A stretch of DNA of 64,000 bases from Sva-07 sp963698435 (GTDB taxonomy: Bacteria; Actinomycetota; Acidimicrobiia; Acidimicrobiales; Ilumatobacteraceae): contig CAVOQV010000018.1 in NCBI GenBank assembly GCA_963698435.1, positions 434,001-498,000 of the forward strand. The letters are read 5' to 3'. Both the position numbers and the translations under genes were made by a program. Below the pieces are notes generated by a model, which saw nothing but the letters and a program-made list of their open reading frames with translations, was not told the DNA's origin and made no database searches. Below, in pieces: positions 1-9,284 of this stretch. Positions within the stretch are counted from its first letter, which is position 1, and each line of letters begins with the position of its first letter.

Positions 1-877
1 CGACGACGGGGAGATCGACCGCCTTGCGGATCGCCGAGGGGATGAACATCGCGTACCCGGGCGGGATGTGCATGGAGGCTTCGATCATGAACAGGCTCGC
101 CGTGGCCACGCCGATCGAGGTGTTGATGTAGTCGACCTGCCCGGTGGCCTCGACGATCTCGGCGATCCGGACCGCGTCGTCGATCGTCGTGCCGTGCTCG
201 ATCAGCTCGTCGCCGCAGATCCGCACCCCGAGCGCCATGCCGCGCCCGATCTCCTTGCGGACCGCTGCGACGATCTCGACGAGCAGCCGGGTCCGGTTCT
301 CGAGCGACCCGCCGTAGTCGTCGGTGCGGTGGTTGGTGGCGGGGGAGAGGAAGCCACGCACGATCGAACTGTGCGAGCACTGCAGCTCGATGCCGTCGAA
401 ACCGCCCTCGGCGCAGTGCTCCGCGACGAGCGCATACCCTGCGACGATCTCGTCGATCTCGGCGTGAGTGACGGCCTTGGGCACCTCGCGGAAGAGTGGA
501 TCGGCCACCGGCGACGGGCCCCAGACCGGAAGGCGCGAGTACATCGACGACGCTTGGCCGCCGTTGTGGTTGATCTGCGCGAAGATCGGCACCCGGTGGC
601 GGTGGACGGCCTCGGTGATCTTCCGGTAACCGGGGATCACCTCGCGGTGGAAGCCGTGGATCAGCTTCTCGTAGGGCCAGTCGGTCGGATGTGTCGAATG
701 CTCCTCGGTGATGATCAGCCCGGTGCCACCGGCGGCGCGGGCGCCGTAGTACGCCGCATGCTGGTCCGTCGGAAGGCCATTGCGTGCGTAGTTCGTGAGG
801 TGCGCGGAGAACACGATGCGATTGCGCACCTCGACAGGGCCGAGCTGCTGCGGGGTCCAGAGGTACCGGTACGCCAT
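1..877 (-). CDS. OYE-family NADH:flavin oxidoreductase, mycofactocin-associated type (partial)
   Basis: This is a minus-strand reading frame that runs off the left window edge, so its C-terminus is missing; 292 residues are visible. It begins at an ATG (875-877) with MAYRYLWTPQQLGPVEVRNR, the usual start of Old Yellow Enzyme / 2,4-dienoyl-CoA reductase TIM barrels. The phrases FSAHLTNYA, ITEEHSTHPTDWPYEKLIHGF, AQINHNGGQ and TDDYGGSLENRTRLL follow, typical of the FMN-barrel subgroup that accompanies mycofactocin genes in Actinobacteria (family knowledge). It likely reduces an enal, enone or dienoyl substrate with FMN. No mycofactocin biosynthesis gene lies in the window, so that link is inferred. 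An LLM oxidoreductase precedes it on the same strand, 119 nt upstream. Confidence 0.8.
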   Translation of the reverse strand, partial: MAYRYLWTPQQLGPVEVRNRIVFSAHLTNYARNGLPTDQHAAYYGARAAGGTGLIITEEHSTHPTDWPYEKLIHGFHREVIPGYRKITEAVHRHRVPIFAQINHNGGQASSMYSRLPVWGPSPVADPLFREVPKAVTHAEIDEIVAGYALVAEHCAEGGFDGIELQCSHSSIVRGFLSPATNHRTDDYGGSLENRTRLLVEIVAAVRKEIGRGMALGVRICGDELIEHGTTIDDAVRIAEIVEATGQVDYINTSIGVATASLFMIEASMHIPPGYAMFIPSAIRKAVDLPVV

Positions 878-996
878 GCCGTGCCAACGGTACCGCGTGA
901 TCAGTTGCGCATGCTCAGTCCGCCGGGCCCAGCACGTGACGATTTCACCGGGGTTCTGCCCCGCGGTGGAATCGGTGCGGCGAGCAACCCGTGTCG

Positions 997-1836
997 TCAG
1001 GTCGGCGGGCCGGCGAGGACGCGATCGAGGTGGCGTTCGAAGGGGACCGTCGGGTCGTCGAGCGAGTCGATCCACCAGGTCATCCCGCCATCGACGAGGC
1101 GCCCGATCTTGTCCGTGGTCTCCGCGTCGTCGGCCTCCGGGCTGCGGTCGATGAAGCACGCCTCGAACGGATCGTCCGGCTCGCGTCGTGCTCGGACGGC
1201 GGCGATGCAGTCGGCGAATTCGTCGACCGAGAGGTAGCCGCCGGCCTTGGCGACCGGCCAGACACCGTCGAACCGGGCGGCGCGGCGGAACGGGGCGCCG
1301 CCCGGCCACCCCCCGGCGACCCAGATCGGGATCCGGCCGTGCACCGGCGCGGGACGGAACTCGACGTCGTCGAGCGTCACCACATCGCCTTGGTACGAGA
1401 CCGCCTCGCCCGACCACAACAGCTGCAATGCGTCGAGCGATTCGTCGAGCAACTTCGCGCGACGCCGCGGGTCGGCGTCCTCACCGAATCGCGTGAACTC
1501 GTCGTCGGGAGCACCGAGGCCGACGCCGAGCCGCAGGCGTCCGCCGCACAGCCGGTCGAGGGTGACCGACTGCCGTGCGACCACCGAGACCCGGCGCCGG
1601 GCGAGCGGCGTGACCATCGGGCCGAGGATCATCCGTTCGGTCGACATCGCAACCGCCGCCAGCGACACCCACGGGTCGACCATCGGCTGCCAGGGCTGAC
1701 GACGGATGACGTGATCCCACAGGAAGAAGCCATCCCACCCCGAGGCTTCCGCGGCGGCGGCGAGTTCGGCGAGGCGCCGCGGGTCGGCGAAGTCGCCTCC
1801 GTTGGGGACGCCCAGCCCGAACTTCGGTGCCGTCAC
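997..1836 (-). CDS. LLM-class (luciferase-like) flavin/F420-dependent oxidoreductase
   Basis: 279 aa. The N-terminus (FGLGVPNGGDF, then SGWDGFFLWDHV) and the central block RRRVSVVARQSVTLDRLCGG followed by LRLGVGLG are the standard elements of bacterial luciferase-like monooxygenase / F420-dependent reductase barrels. The later PIWVAGGWPGG segment is the cofactor-phosphate region. Substrate cannot be read from the sequence. It overlaps the upstream methyltransferase by 4 nt (its ATG at 1834-1836 shares bases with the stop at 1833-1835) and is followed by the OYE reductase, so the three probably form one minus-strand unit. F420 rather than FMN as cofactor is likely but not provable here. Confidence 0.85.
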   Translation of the reverse strand: MTAPKFGLGVPNGGDFADPRRLAELAAAAEASGWDGFFLWDHVIRRQPWQPMVDPWVSLAAVAMSTERMILGPMVTPLARRRVSVVARQSVTLDRLCGGRLRLGVGLGAPDDEFTRFGEDADPRRRAKLLDESLDALQLLWSGEAVSYQGDVVTLDDVEFRPAPVHGRIPIWVAGGWPGGAPFRRAARFDGVWPVAKAGGYLSVDEFADCIAAVRARREPDDPFEACFIDRSPEADDAETTDKIGRLVDGGMTWWIDSLDDPTVPFERHLDRVLAGPPT

Positions 1837-2582
1837 TGGTTGTCCGCCCGCCGGTAGATCGACACGTGTTGGGCGCTGTCCTCGGTGAACGGCGTGCCGT
1901 TCATGTCGCCGAGCCGGATATCGAGGCGCAAGCCGGCCTCAGCGGCCATGGCGTCGAGTTGGATGGGCGTGGCCCATCGAATCGACCACGGCCGCAATCG
2001 CACGCCGCCACTCTCCGAGAACTGGACGAACTGTCCTTCGGCGAGCTGCTCGTCCGGACGGTTCACCGACACCGACAACACGACCTGGTCGATCGACATC
2101 GCCTTCACTGTCACCTCCGACGACCCGTCGGACGCATCGGCGTGGGGAACGAACGCCTCGACGACGAAGACGCCGTCGGGAGCGAGTCGTTCGACGACGT
2201 GCTGGAACAGGCGCGGTTGGTCCTGCTCGCCGAGCAGGTTGAAGATCGTGTTGTAGGCGACCAGCACCGCGTCGAACGGCCCGGCGGGGAGCTCGACGGC
2301 GATGTCTCCGAGGATCGCGTCGACCGTCCCGGCAGTGTCGCGCTCGCGCAGCTTGGCGAGCATTGCCTCGCTGCTGTCGATGCCGACGACCTGCAGACCG
2401 GCGTTCGCCATCGGCACCGCGAGCCGGCCGGTTCCCACGCCGAGTTCGAGCACCCGCCCGTCGCCTCCCGCGAGATCGACGATGCGCGTCACGGTCGCAT
2501 CGACGTCGGTGACATCGGCGTACCACTCGTCGTACACGTCGGCGAACCCCTCGCCGTAGGACCGATGGTCGTATCCGCGCAC
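1833..2582 (-). CDS. Class I SAM-dependent methyltransferase
   Basis: 249 aa from a GTG at 2582; the frame is open further upstream, but the extra residues would translate the palindrome at 2603-2637 and look non-native, so I choose the internal GTG (VRGYDHRSYGEGFADVYDEWY). The motif VLELGVGTGRLAVPMA is SAM-binding motif I, VVGIDSSEAML is the acidic motif II loop, and FDAVLVAYNTIFNL is the post-I region. The nearest types are small-molecule methyltransferases of the Methyltransf_25 group; substrate unknown. It is divergent from the cysteine desulfurase, with a perfect 35-nt palindrome between them, and overlaps the downstream LLM gene. Confidence 0.82.
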   Translation of the reverse strand: MRGYDHRSYGEGFADVYDEWYADVTDVDATVTRIVDLAGGDGRVLELGVGTGRLAVPMANAGLQVVGIDSSEAMLAKLRERDTAGTVDAILGDIAVELPAGPFDAVLVAYNTIFNLLGEQDQPRLFQHVVERLAPDGVFVVEAFVPHADASDGSSEVTVKAMSIDQVVLSVSVNRPDEQLAEGQFVQFSESGGVRLRPWSIRWATPIQLDAMAAEAGLRLDIRLGDMNGTPFTEDSAQHVSIYRRADNQ

Positions 2583-2602
2583 CCGCCCGAGGCTATTGCC
2601 CC

Positions 2603-2637
2603 GTGTCACATCTGGTGTCAGACACCAGATGTGACAC
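2603..2637. repeat. 35-nt perfect palindrome between divergent genes
   Basis: Arms at 2603-2619 and 2621-2637 are exact reverse complements around a single central A at 2620. The core is TGGTGTCAGACACCA. The same core and design recur at 26383-26415 with different but still self-complementary outer bases. Here it lies between two divergent starts (2582 minus, 2684 plus), so it is not an ordinary 3' terminator; it could be a repressor site or a mobile palindromic repeat. Confidence 0.85.
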
Positions 2638-2670
2638 CCACCTCGCAGGCCTGACCACGGCTGCACTCGG

Positions 2671-2676
2671 TAGCGT
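2671..2676 (+). promoter_or_regulatory. -10 element TAGCGT, leaderless promoter of the cysteine desulfurase
   Basis: TAGCGT lies 7 nt before the GTG at 2684 and there is no ribosome binding site. This spacing puts the transcript start at or next to the start codon and supports the choice of GTG 2684. Confidence 0.6.
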
Positions 2677-2683
2677 GGCGGAG

Positions 2684-3859
2684 GTGACGGAGCCGGCCAT
2701 CACCTACCTGGACCATGCTGCGTCGACGCCGATGCGCGCCGAGGCCGTCGAGGCGATGATGCCGTATTTGTCCGAGCTCTACGCCAACCCGTCGGGCTCG
2801 CATCGTTTCGCCCGGCAGGCACGTCAGGCCGTCGACGAGTCCCGCGACACCGTTGCCCGAGTCGTCGGCTGCCACCCGAACGAGGTCGTGTTCACCGGCT
2901 GCGGCACCGAGAGCGACAACATGGCGATCACCGGTGCGATCGCCCGCCGCGGCGGCGTCGCGGTCTGTCCGGCCGTCGAGCACCATGCGGTGTTGCACGT
3001 CGTCGAGCATCTCGGCGAGCGGGGACGGGTGATCGGCGTCGACTCCGTCGGGAGGGTCGATCTCGACGAACTCGCCGCCGTACTGGATGCCACGCCTGGT
3101 GTCGCGATCGTCAGCGTCATGGTCGTCAACAACGAGGTGGGCACGATCACCGACATCGCCGCCGTCGCCCGTGCCGTGCGCCGCCATGCGCCTGGCGCGT
3201 TGTTGCACACCGACGCCGTCCAGTCCGTCTGTTGGCTCGACCTGCGCGACGTCACGCCTCATGTCGACCTGCTGTCGCTCAGCGCGCACAAGTTCGGAGG
3301 TCCGAAGGGTGTCGGCGTGCTCGTCGAACGTGGCGGCCCGAGGATCGATCCGTTGATCGTCGGGGGAGGACAGGAGCGCGACCGTCGCAGCGGCACCCAC
3401 AACACGGCCGGCATCGTCGCCGCCGCTGTGGCGCTCGACCTCGCCGATCGTGAGCGAGCCGTCGAGAACGTTCGCCTCGCCGACCTCCGGGACGCTCTGG
3501 TGTCCGGTCTCCAGGGTCGCCTCGACGACGTGATCGAGACCGTGCCGCGAGAGCACAAGGTCGCCGGCTCGGCCCACGTCTGCATCGCGGGCATCGAGTC
3601 CGAAGCGTTGCTGTTCCTGCTCGACGAGGCCGGTGTCTGCGCGTCCGCGGCGTCGGCGTGTGCGAGCGGTGCCATGGAGCCATCGCACGTCCTCGCCGCA
3701 ATGGGCGTCGACCGGTCGGCAGCGCTCGGGGCGCTGCGACTCACGCTCGGACGCACCACCAGCGCTGCCGACGTCGAGCGGGCGATCGAGGTGATCGGCT
3801 CCTCGGTCGATCGACTGCGTCGCCGCTCGCCTCGCGACACGATCGCGAGCGCATCGTGA
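2684..3859 (+). CDS. iscS: Cysteine desulfurase, NifS/IscS family
   Basis: 391 aa class V PLP enzyme that takes sulfur from L-cysteine as a protein persulfide. YLDHAASTPM opens the fold; the PLP lysine is K203 in SAHKFGGPKG; GGGQERDRRSGTHN follows; the catalytic cysteine is C326 in the mobile loop SACASGAMEPSH. Its stop overlaps the mnmA start (GTGA at 3856-3859), so the likely job is delivering sulfur to MnmA for tRNA 2-thiolation, as for the Rv3025c-Rv3024c pair of M. tuberculosis. The start GTG 2684 is chosen over GTG 2675 because of the -10 at 2671. Confidence 0.93.
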   Translation: MTEPAITYLDHAASTPMRAEAVEAMMPYLSELYANPSGSHRFARQARQAVDESRDTVARVVGCHPNEVVFTGCGTESDNMAITGAIARRGGVAVCPAVEHHAVLHVVEHLGERGRVIGVDSVGRVDLDELAAVLDATPGVAIVSVMVVNNEVGTITDIAAVARAVRRHAPGALLHTDAVQSVCWLDLRDVTPHVDLLSLSAHKFGGPKGVGVLVERGGPRIDPLIVGGGQERDRRSGTHNTAGIVAAAVALDLADRERAVENVRLADLRDALVSGLQGRLDDVIETVPREHKVAGSAHVCIAGIESEALLFLLDEAGVCASAASACASGAMEPSHVLAAMGVDRSAALGALRLTLGRTTSAADVERAIEVIGSSVDRLRRRSPRDTIASAS

Positions 3860-4899
3860 AAGTGATGTGCGCGATGAGCGGCGGCGTCGACTCGTCCGTT
3901 GCTGCGCTGCTGCTCCAGCGCGCGGGACACGAGGTCGTCGGGGTCACGATGAAGCTCTGGGGTGGCGACAGCGACACCGGCTGTTGCTCGGTGTCCGACG
4001 TCGACGACGCCCGTCGCGTCGCTCAGCAGCTCGGCATCGATCATCTCGTGTTCAACTTCGGTGAGGACTTCGACGAACACGTCGTGGCTCCGTACATCGA
4101 CGCGCACACCCGTGGCATCACCCCGAACCCGTGCATCGAGTGCAACCGGTCGGTGAAGTTCGCTCGTCTCGCCGAGCGTGCCGACCTGCTCGGCTTCGAC
4201 GCGGTCGCCACCGGCCACCACGCCAACGTCGGCCGGTCCGCCGACGGCCGCTACACGCTCGAGCGTGGCTCGGATTCGGCGAAGGACCAGAGTTACGTCG
4301 TCCACATGCTCGACCAGGCGCAGCTCGCCCGGACGATGTTCCCGGTCGGCGGTATGCAGAAGTCCGATCTGCGAGCGCTCGCTGCGTCGATCGACCTCCG
4401 TACCGCCACCAAGCCCGACAGCCAGGACGTGTGCTTCATCACCTCCACCGGTGGCCGTACCTCGTTCCTCGGCGAACGGATCTCGTTCCGCTCCGGCACC
4501 GTCGTCGACACCGCCGGCGAGCGTCTCGGCGAGGTCGAGTCGGTCGAGTTGGTCACCGTCGGTCAACGCAAGGGGATCGGCCTGCCCGGTGGTGGTCCGA
4601 AACGGTACGTCCTCGACGTCGACAGCGAGTCGGCGACCGTCACGGTGGGCACCGACGCCGATCTCCTGCGCGACGATCTCGTCGTCGACCAGATGAGCTG
4701 GGTCGACGCTCCCATCGAGGGTCGGGTTCTCGTGCAGTGCAGCGCCCACGGTCGAGCGATGCCCGCCACGATCGCCGACAACGACAGCTCGATCGTCGTG
4801 CACTGGGACGAGCCGCAGCGTCGGATCGCTCCCGGCCAGAGCGTCGTCGCCTACGACCCGACGAACACCCGGGTTCTCGGCGGCGGCATCTGCCGCTGA
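3856..4899 (+). CDS. mnmA: tRNA-specific 2-thiouridylase MnmA
   Basis: 347 aa. It makes 2-thiouridine at position 34 of Lys/Glu/Gln tRNAs from ATP and persulfide sulfur. The PP-loop SGGVDSS is at residues 8-14, the first catalytic cysteine is C93 in NPCIECN, KDQSYVVHML is the tRNA-binding region, and the second catalytic cysteine is C193 in PDSQDVCFI. The C-terminal beta-barrel contains VTVGQRKGIGLPGG. All residues needed for activity are present. It starts at a GTG overlapping the cysteine desulfurase stop and is followed, convergently, by a membrane protein gene 4 nt away. Confidence 0.95.
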   Translation: MKVMCAMSGGVDSSVAALLLQRAGHEVVGVTMKLWGGDSDTGCCSVSDVDDARRVAQQLGIDHLVFNFGEDFDEHVVAPYIDAHTRGITPNPCIECNRSVKFARLAERADLLGFDAVATGHHANVGRSADGRYTLERGSDSAKDQSYVVHMLDQAQLARTMFPVGGMQKSDLRALAASIDLRTATKPDSQDVCFITSTGGRTSFLGERISFRSGTVVDTAGERLGEVESVELVTVGQRKGIGLPGGGPKRYVLDVDSESATVTVGTDADLLRDDLVVDQMSWVDAPIEGRVLVQCSAHGRAMPATIADNDSSIVVHWDEPQRRIAPGQSVVAYDPTNTRVLGGGICR

Positions 4900-4903
4900 A
4901 CGC

Positions 4904-5806
4904 CTACGACACCGGCAGGCCGCGGGCGCGGGCCGATCGCAGGGCCCGGCCGGGACGGCTCGGTGCGATCAGGAACGAGCGCAGATGGATTGCCCTGCCG
5001 TTCGGTTCGGCGGGAGTGAACGCAAACACCGCAGTCACCGATTCCGTGGTTGTGATCTCGACCGCGTAGCCGCTGGCCGGGCCGGTCAGATCGGCGGCCT
5101 GGGTGTCGGCAGGGGCCAGGCCGATCGACGCTACTTGGGCCCTGCGCAGCGGGAACGTGTCGGCGAGCACCACCGGATCGTGAACCACGACACCGGCCGG
5201 GACGAGCACGAACCACCGCAACGACAGCCGATGCCATCGGGGCCCGAGCAGCACGACGCCCGCGATTGCCAGGAGGGTCAGCAACACGCCGCCGATCCAC
5301 GACTCGGCGGCGAGCAGGAGCGGTCCGGCGAACAGTGCGGTCGCCCAGAGGATCCACGCAACGATCGCAGCCAGGCCGGCGCCCACCGGGAACCGCAACG
5401 GGAAGCGCTCCTCGTCGCCGTAGGCGGACGCCTGGACCCACTGGCGCCCGAACTCGGCGGTCATCGCTGCTGCGAGAGCGATGATCGCCGGCCCTCCGAG
5501 CAGCACCAGATCGACCGCTGTCGCGCCGCCGAGCCCCGCTGCGATCGTGGCTACCATCGCCAGCGGTACGGCGACTCTGACGATCGTCAGCGACCGGACC
5601 GAGGCGATCGCCAACCCGAGTGCAGCAACTGCCCACAGGCCCCAACCGCCGATCGCCGCCGTCCACGCCACGGTCGAACTCCGACCGTCGATCGCCGACT
5701 CGACGGCGCTGCCGCCGACGACAGCGACCACCACCCAGGCGATCCGAGCCACCCACGGGGTGAACCCTGCCAGCCGGTCGATCGGTTCGTCGTGAGCAGT
5801 CGACAT
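4904..5806 (-). CDS. Multi-spanning membrane protein of unknown function
   Basis: 300 aa from the ATG at 5804-5806 (MSTAHDEPIDRLAGF); a longer frame upstream is rich in arginine and looks like shadow sequence. Four or five hydrophobic segments are visible (for example WVARIAWVVVAVVGGSAVE, AVAALGLAIA, LVLLGGPAIIALAAAM, GVLLTLLAIAGVVLL), followed by a soluble C-terminal domain of about 100 residues starting near RWHRLSLRWFVLVPAGVVVHDPVVLA, which reads like a bacterial PH-type beta domain. I do not recognise the family. It is convergent with mnmA and divergent from the Rv3015c-like gene. Confidence 0.65.
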   Translation of the reverse strand: MSTAHDEPIDRLAGFTPWVARIAWVVVAVVGGSAVESAIDGRSSTVAWTAAIGGWGLWAVAALGLAIASVRSLTIVRVAVPLAMVATIAAGLGGATAVDLVLLGGPAIIALAAAMTAEFGRQWVQASAYGDEERFPLRFPVGAGLAAIVAWILWATALFAGPLLLAAESWIGGVLLTLLAIAGVVLLGPRWHRLSLRWFVLVPAGVVVHDPVVLADTFPLRRAQVASIGLAPADTQAADLTGPASGYAVEITTTESVTAVFAFTPAEPNGRAIHLRSFLIAPSRPGRALRSARARGLPVS

Positions 5807-6018
5807 CCACACAGGTTGCCGCCGAAACCGGCGATCGCGACCGCTCGACCCCTGGGGTCGGTCGAGGGTCGCATCGAGTCCCGGAGCGTGACGCCTGACC
5901 GCTGCCCGTCCGAGGAGTGGATTCGGCCGCACCTCGCGCAGCATGGAACGATGCAGAGAACCCAGATCGGCGCCCGCCGGGCTGGCAGAGTATGGGGATC
6001 GCCGATGGGAGGTGTGCA

Positions 6019-7065
6019 GTGAGCGAGTACGAGGTCGGCGTCCGCACCCACGCCGCTGCTCGCGTCTCGTTCGCCGACGGCGCCACCGCCGGGGCCGGCA
6101 GCCTTCCGCACCTCGATCCCGCGGCTGCGGCCGCGTTCGCCATCGGCGAGTTCGACATTGCGACGATTCCGACGATGCCTCGTCGGTCGTCCAGCGAGTT
6201 GATGCTCGGTCAGGCGCTCGTCGGCGTGAAGGGTGTCACGGTCGAGAGCGATGGAACCATCGCCGTCGACCCGGCATCGGTGAAGCCGTTCGCCTCGATC
6301 TCCACCGACTTCGGTCACGAGGCGTTCATCGGCCTGCGAGCATTCCTCGACCTTGCGGCCAAGGTGCGCCTCGACGGTGCCGCGGTCAAGTGGCAGTTCG
6401 TCGGGCCGGTCACCCTCGGCGTTGCGCTCCACCGGGCCGGACTCGACCGCGAGCCAGCGTTCGACTTGGCCCTGTCGACCGTCCGCGGTCGCCTTGCAGC
6501 GCTCTCCGATGTCGTCACCGACGCGCTGCCGAACTCGCGTCAGATGGTCGTGCTGGACGAGCCGTGGTTCGCCGAGCTGATGCAACCCGGCTTCCCGATC
6601 CCACCGGACGAGGCCATCGATCGGATGTCGAGTGCGATGGCCGCGCTCCCCGCCACGACGGTCGCCGGCGTGCATTGCTGTGCGCCGTGCGACGTCGCGA
6701 CGTTGCTGGCGTCCGGGCCGAACGTCGTGTCGCTGCCGGTCGCGCCGGGTCTGGTCGACTGGGTCGGCTACCTCACCAGGTTCCTCTCCGACGGTGGGGT
6801 CATCGCGTGGGGTGTCATCCCCACCGACGGGCCGGTTCCGTCCACGTCGGAACGGCAGTGGCGAGCGCTGAGCGATCTGTGGTGCAGCCTGGTGCAGCGC
6901 GGATGCGATCCGGTGCTGTTGCGGCGCCAGAGCATCGTCACACCCCAGTGCGGACTGGCCATGCACTCGGTGTCGGTTGCCCGACGGATCGTCCGGCTGA
7001 CCGCCGACGTCGGCAAACGGGTGCAAGACCAATCTGCCGCCACCCGCTTCGCGCTCGGCGCCTGA
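6019..7065 (+). CDS. MetE/UROD-superfamily protein, Rv3015c-like
   Basis: 348 aa, GTG start preceded by GGGAGG. The protein begins with a GAGSLPHLD motif, has the VKWQFVGPVTLG strand of the methionine-synthase/uroporphyrinogen-decarboxylase barrel and a cysteine/histidine cluster GVHCCAPCD that could bind zinc, then TPQCGLA near the end, as in cobalamin-independent methionine synthase C-terminal domains. It is half the length of MetE, so it lacks the N-terminal domain and may act on another thiol or corrinoid. Its place between mnmA and ligA matches the Rv3015c position in M. tuberculosis. Function is not established. Confidence 0.75.
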   Translation: MSEYEVGVRTHAAARVSFADGATAGAGSLPHLDPAAAAAFAIGEFDIATIPTMPRRSSSELMLGQALVGVKGVTVESDGTIAVDPASVKPFASISTDFGHEAFIGLRAFLDLAAKVRLDGAAVKWQFVGPVTLGVALHRAGLDREPAFDLALSTVRGRLAALSDVVTDALPNSRQMVVLDEPWFAELMQPGFPIPPDEAIDRMSSAMAALPATTVAGVHCCAPCDVATLLASGPNVVSLPVAPGLVDWVGYLTRFLSDGGVIAWGVIPTDGPVPSTSERQWRALSDLWCSLVQRGCDPVLLRRQSIVTPQCGLAMHSVSVARRIVRLTADVGKRVQDQSAATRFALGA

Positions 7066-7117
7066 CGTCCACGGTGTGTCTCGGACACCGGCTGACCGGC
7101 TGATCGGTTGCACGTCG

Positions 7118-7123
7118 TAGCCT
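7118..7123 (+). promoter_or_regulatory. -10 element TAGCCT, leaderless promoter of ligA
   Basis: TAGCCT ends 9 nt before the ligA ATG at 7133, with no ribosome binding site between. Confidence 0.5.
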
Positions 7124-7132
7124 CGGGCGGCG

Positions 7133-9284
7133 ATGACCGCGCACCCTGACGACGCGACCACCCCGGCGGCGCGCGTCGACGAACTCCGGGCCCAGATCGC
7201 CCATCACAACGAGCGGTATCACACGCTCGACGATCCCGAGATCAGCGACGCCGACTACGACGCGCTCGTGCGTGAGCTGCGCCAACTCGAAGCCGACCAT
7301 CCCGACCTCGTCAGCGGCGACTCACCGACCGGACTCGTCGGCGGCGCGATCAGCGCCACCTTCTCGGCGGTGACCCATCGGGTTCCCATGATGAGTCTCG
7401 ACAACGCGATGGACGCCGACGAGCTGCGCTCATGGGCCGACCGGGTGGTGAAGGGCCTCGACGGCGCCGAGCCGACGTTCGTGTGTGAGTTGAAGTTCGA
7501 TGGCTTGGCGATCAGTCTGCGCTACGAGAAGGGGCGGTTCGTGCAAGCGGCCACCCGTGGCGATGGGCGCGTCGGTGAGGACGTCACGGCCAACGTCGCG
7601 ACGATCGGTGACGTGCCGCACGTTCTTCCCGACGGTGCGCCGGAGGTGGTCGAGGTGCGCGGCGAGGTGTACATGACCCGGTCGAGTTTCGAACAGCTCA
7701 ACGAGCGCGCGTTCGCGGCCGGGGAGAAGACGTTCGTCAACCCTCGCAACTCCGCGGCGGGAAGCCTTCGGCAGAAGGACCCGGCGATCACGGCCAGCCG
7801 CAACCTGTCGTTCTTCAGCTACCAGCTCGGCGAGGTGATCGGCGGCCCCGAGTTCACGAGTCATGTGGCGATGCTGGAATTCGCCGCCGGGCTCGGCTTC
7901 GCCGTCAACGACCACGTGCGGACCTTCACCACGATCGACGAGGTGGCCGCCCACTGCCTGTACTGGCAGGAACATCGTCACGACCTCGACTACGAGATCG
8001 ACGGGGTCGTGATCAAACTCGACGACACTGCTCAGCGTGAGCGCCTGGGCGTCACGTCACGGGCGCCGCGCTGGGCGATCGCCTACAAGTTCCCACCCGA
8101 GGAGCGCACCACCGTGTTGCGCGACATCATGGTGTCGGTCGGTCGAACCGGTCGCGCCACGCCGTTCGCAGTGCTCGAGCCGGTGTTCGTCGGCGGTTCG
8201 ACGGTCGGGATGGCGACGCTGCACAACCAGGATCAGGTGGCGGTCAAGGACGTGCGCCCCGGTGACACGGTCGTGGTCCGCAAGGCAGGAGATGTGATCC
8301 CCGAGGTGGTCGGGCCGGTGCTCTCGTTGCGGCCGAAGGACAGCACGCCGTGGGTGTTCCCGACGCGCTGTCCGCGCTGCGGCAACCCGCTCGTGCGCCC
8401 GGAGGGCGAAGCCGACACCCGGTGCGTCGCCCCTGACTGTCCCGCGCAGCGCGACCAGAAGATCGCCTACTTCGCGTCACGCGGTGGCATGGACATCGAG
8501 GGCCTCGGCGAGCAGATGGTCGAGAAGCTCACCGCGGCCGGGCTCGTGCGGGACCCGGCCGACCTGTACTCGCTCACGGTCGAGCAGCTCGTCGAACTCG
8601 ATCGGGTCGGCCCGACCAGCGCACAGAACCTGGTCGACGAGATCGCACGGTCGAGGCAACGTCCCGTTGCCGAAGCTGCTGACAGCACTCGGCGTGCGTC
8701 ACCTCGGGCCGGCGGCGTCGCTGGCGCTTGACGAACGAGTTCCACACGCTCGATGCGATCGTGTCGAAATCGGTCGAGGAACTCGCCGCGGTCGACGGTG
8801 TCGGCGAGGTGATCGCCACGACGATCGTGAGCTGGTTCGCACAGGCGGCCAACCGGGCCTACGTCGATCGGCTCCGCGATGCCGGCGTCAGCTTCGGCGA
8901 CCCGGCTGCAGCCCAAGCCGCAGCGGCAGCCCGGGCGGCGACGCCCCAGACACCTGGAGGGCAAGGCGGTCGTCGTCACCGGCACCCTGTCCGAACTACA
9001 ACCGCGAGCAGGCCGCGGAGGCCATCACGTCACGGGGCGGCAAGAGCCCGGGCAGCGTGAGCAAGAAGACGTTCGCGTTGGTCGTCGGCGAGTCGGCGGG
9101 TGCCAGCAAGCTGACGAAGGCCGAGACGCTCGGCGTGCCGATCCTGGACGAAGTGGGATTCGAACACGTGCTCGCCACCGGCGAACTTCGCCCGCCGACA
9201 CAGTCCACGAGCGTGTTCGGCCTGAGGGACCGGGTTCGCCGGGCAGAACCGGCGAGTCAGATGACGTTGAACTCCCAGCGGTAG
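7133..9284 (+). CDS. ligA: NAD-dependent DNA ligase LigA (four frame breaks near the 3' end)
   Basis: The reconstructed protein is a full LigA of about 715 aa. The adenylation lysine is in CELKFDGLAISL, followed by the OB fold, the four-cysteine zinc finger (CPRCGNP ... CVAPDCPAQ), helix-hairpin-helix repeats and a C-terminal BRCT domain (GKAVVVTGTL, then SRGGKSPGSVSKKT). The first 505 residues are in one frame. Then the homologous reading moves frame near 8658, 8728, 8950 and 8990, each step explained by one extra base (for example CCC for CC at 8660 and CTTGAC for CTGAC at 8727). Because the protein sequence continues perfectly and ligA is essential, these are almost certainly assembly errors. 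Confidence 0.93.

Noticed and set aside
68..1237. A 389-codon plus-strand open frame at the left edge
   Set aside because: The minus strand codes for a clear OYE reductase and LLM protein there.
5587..7161. A 524-codon minus-strand open frame
   Set aside because: It is antisense to the Rv3015c-like gene and shows no family features.
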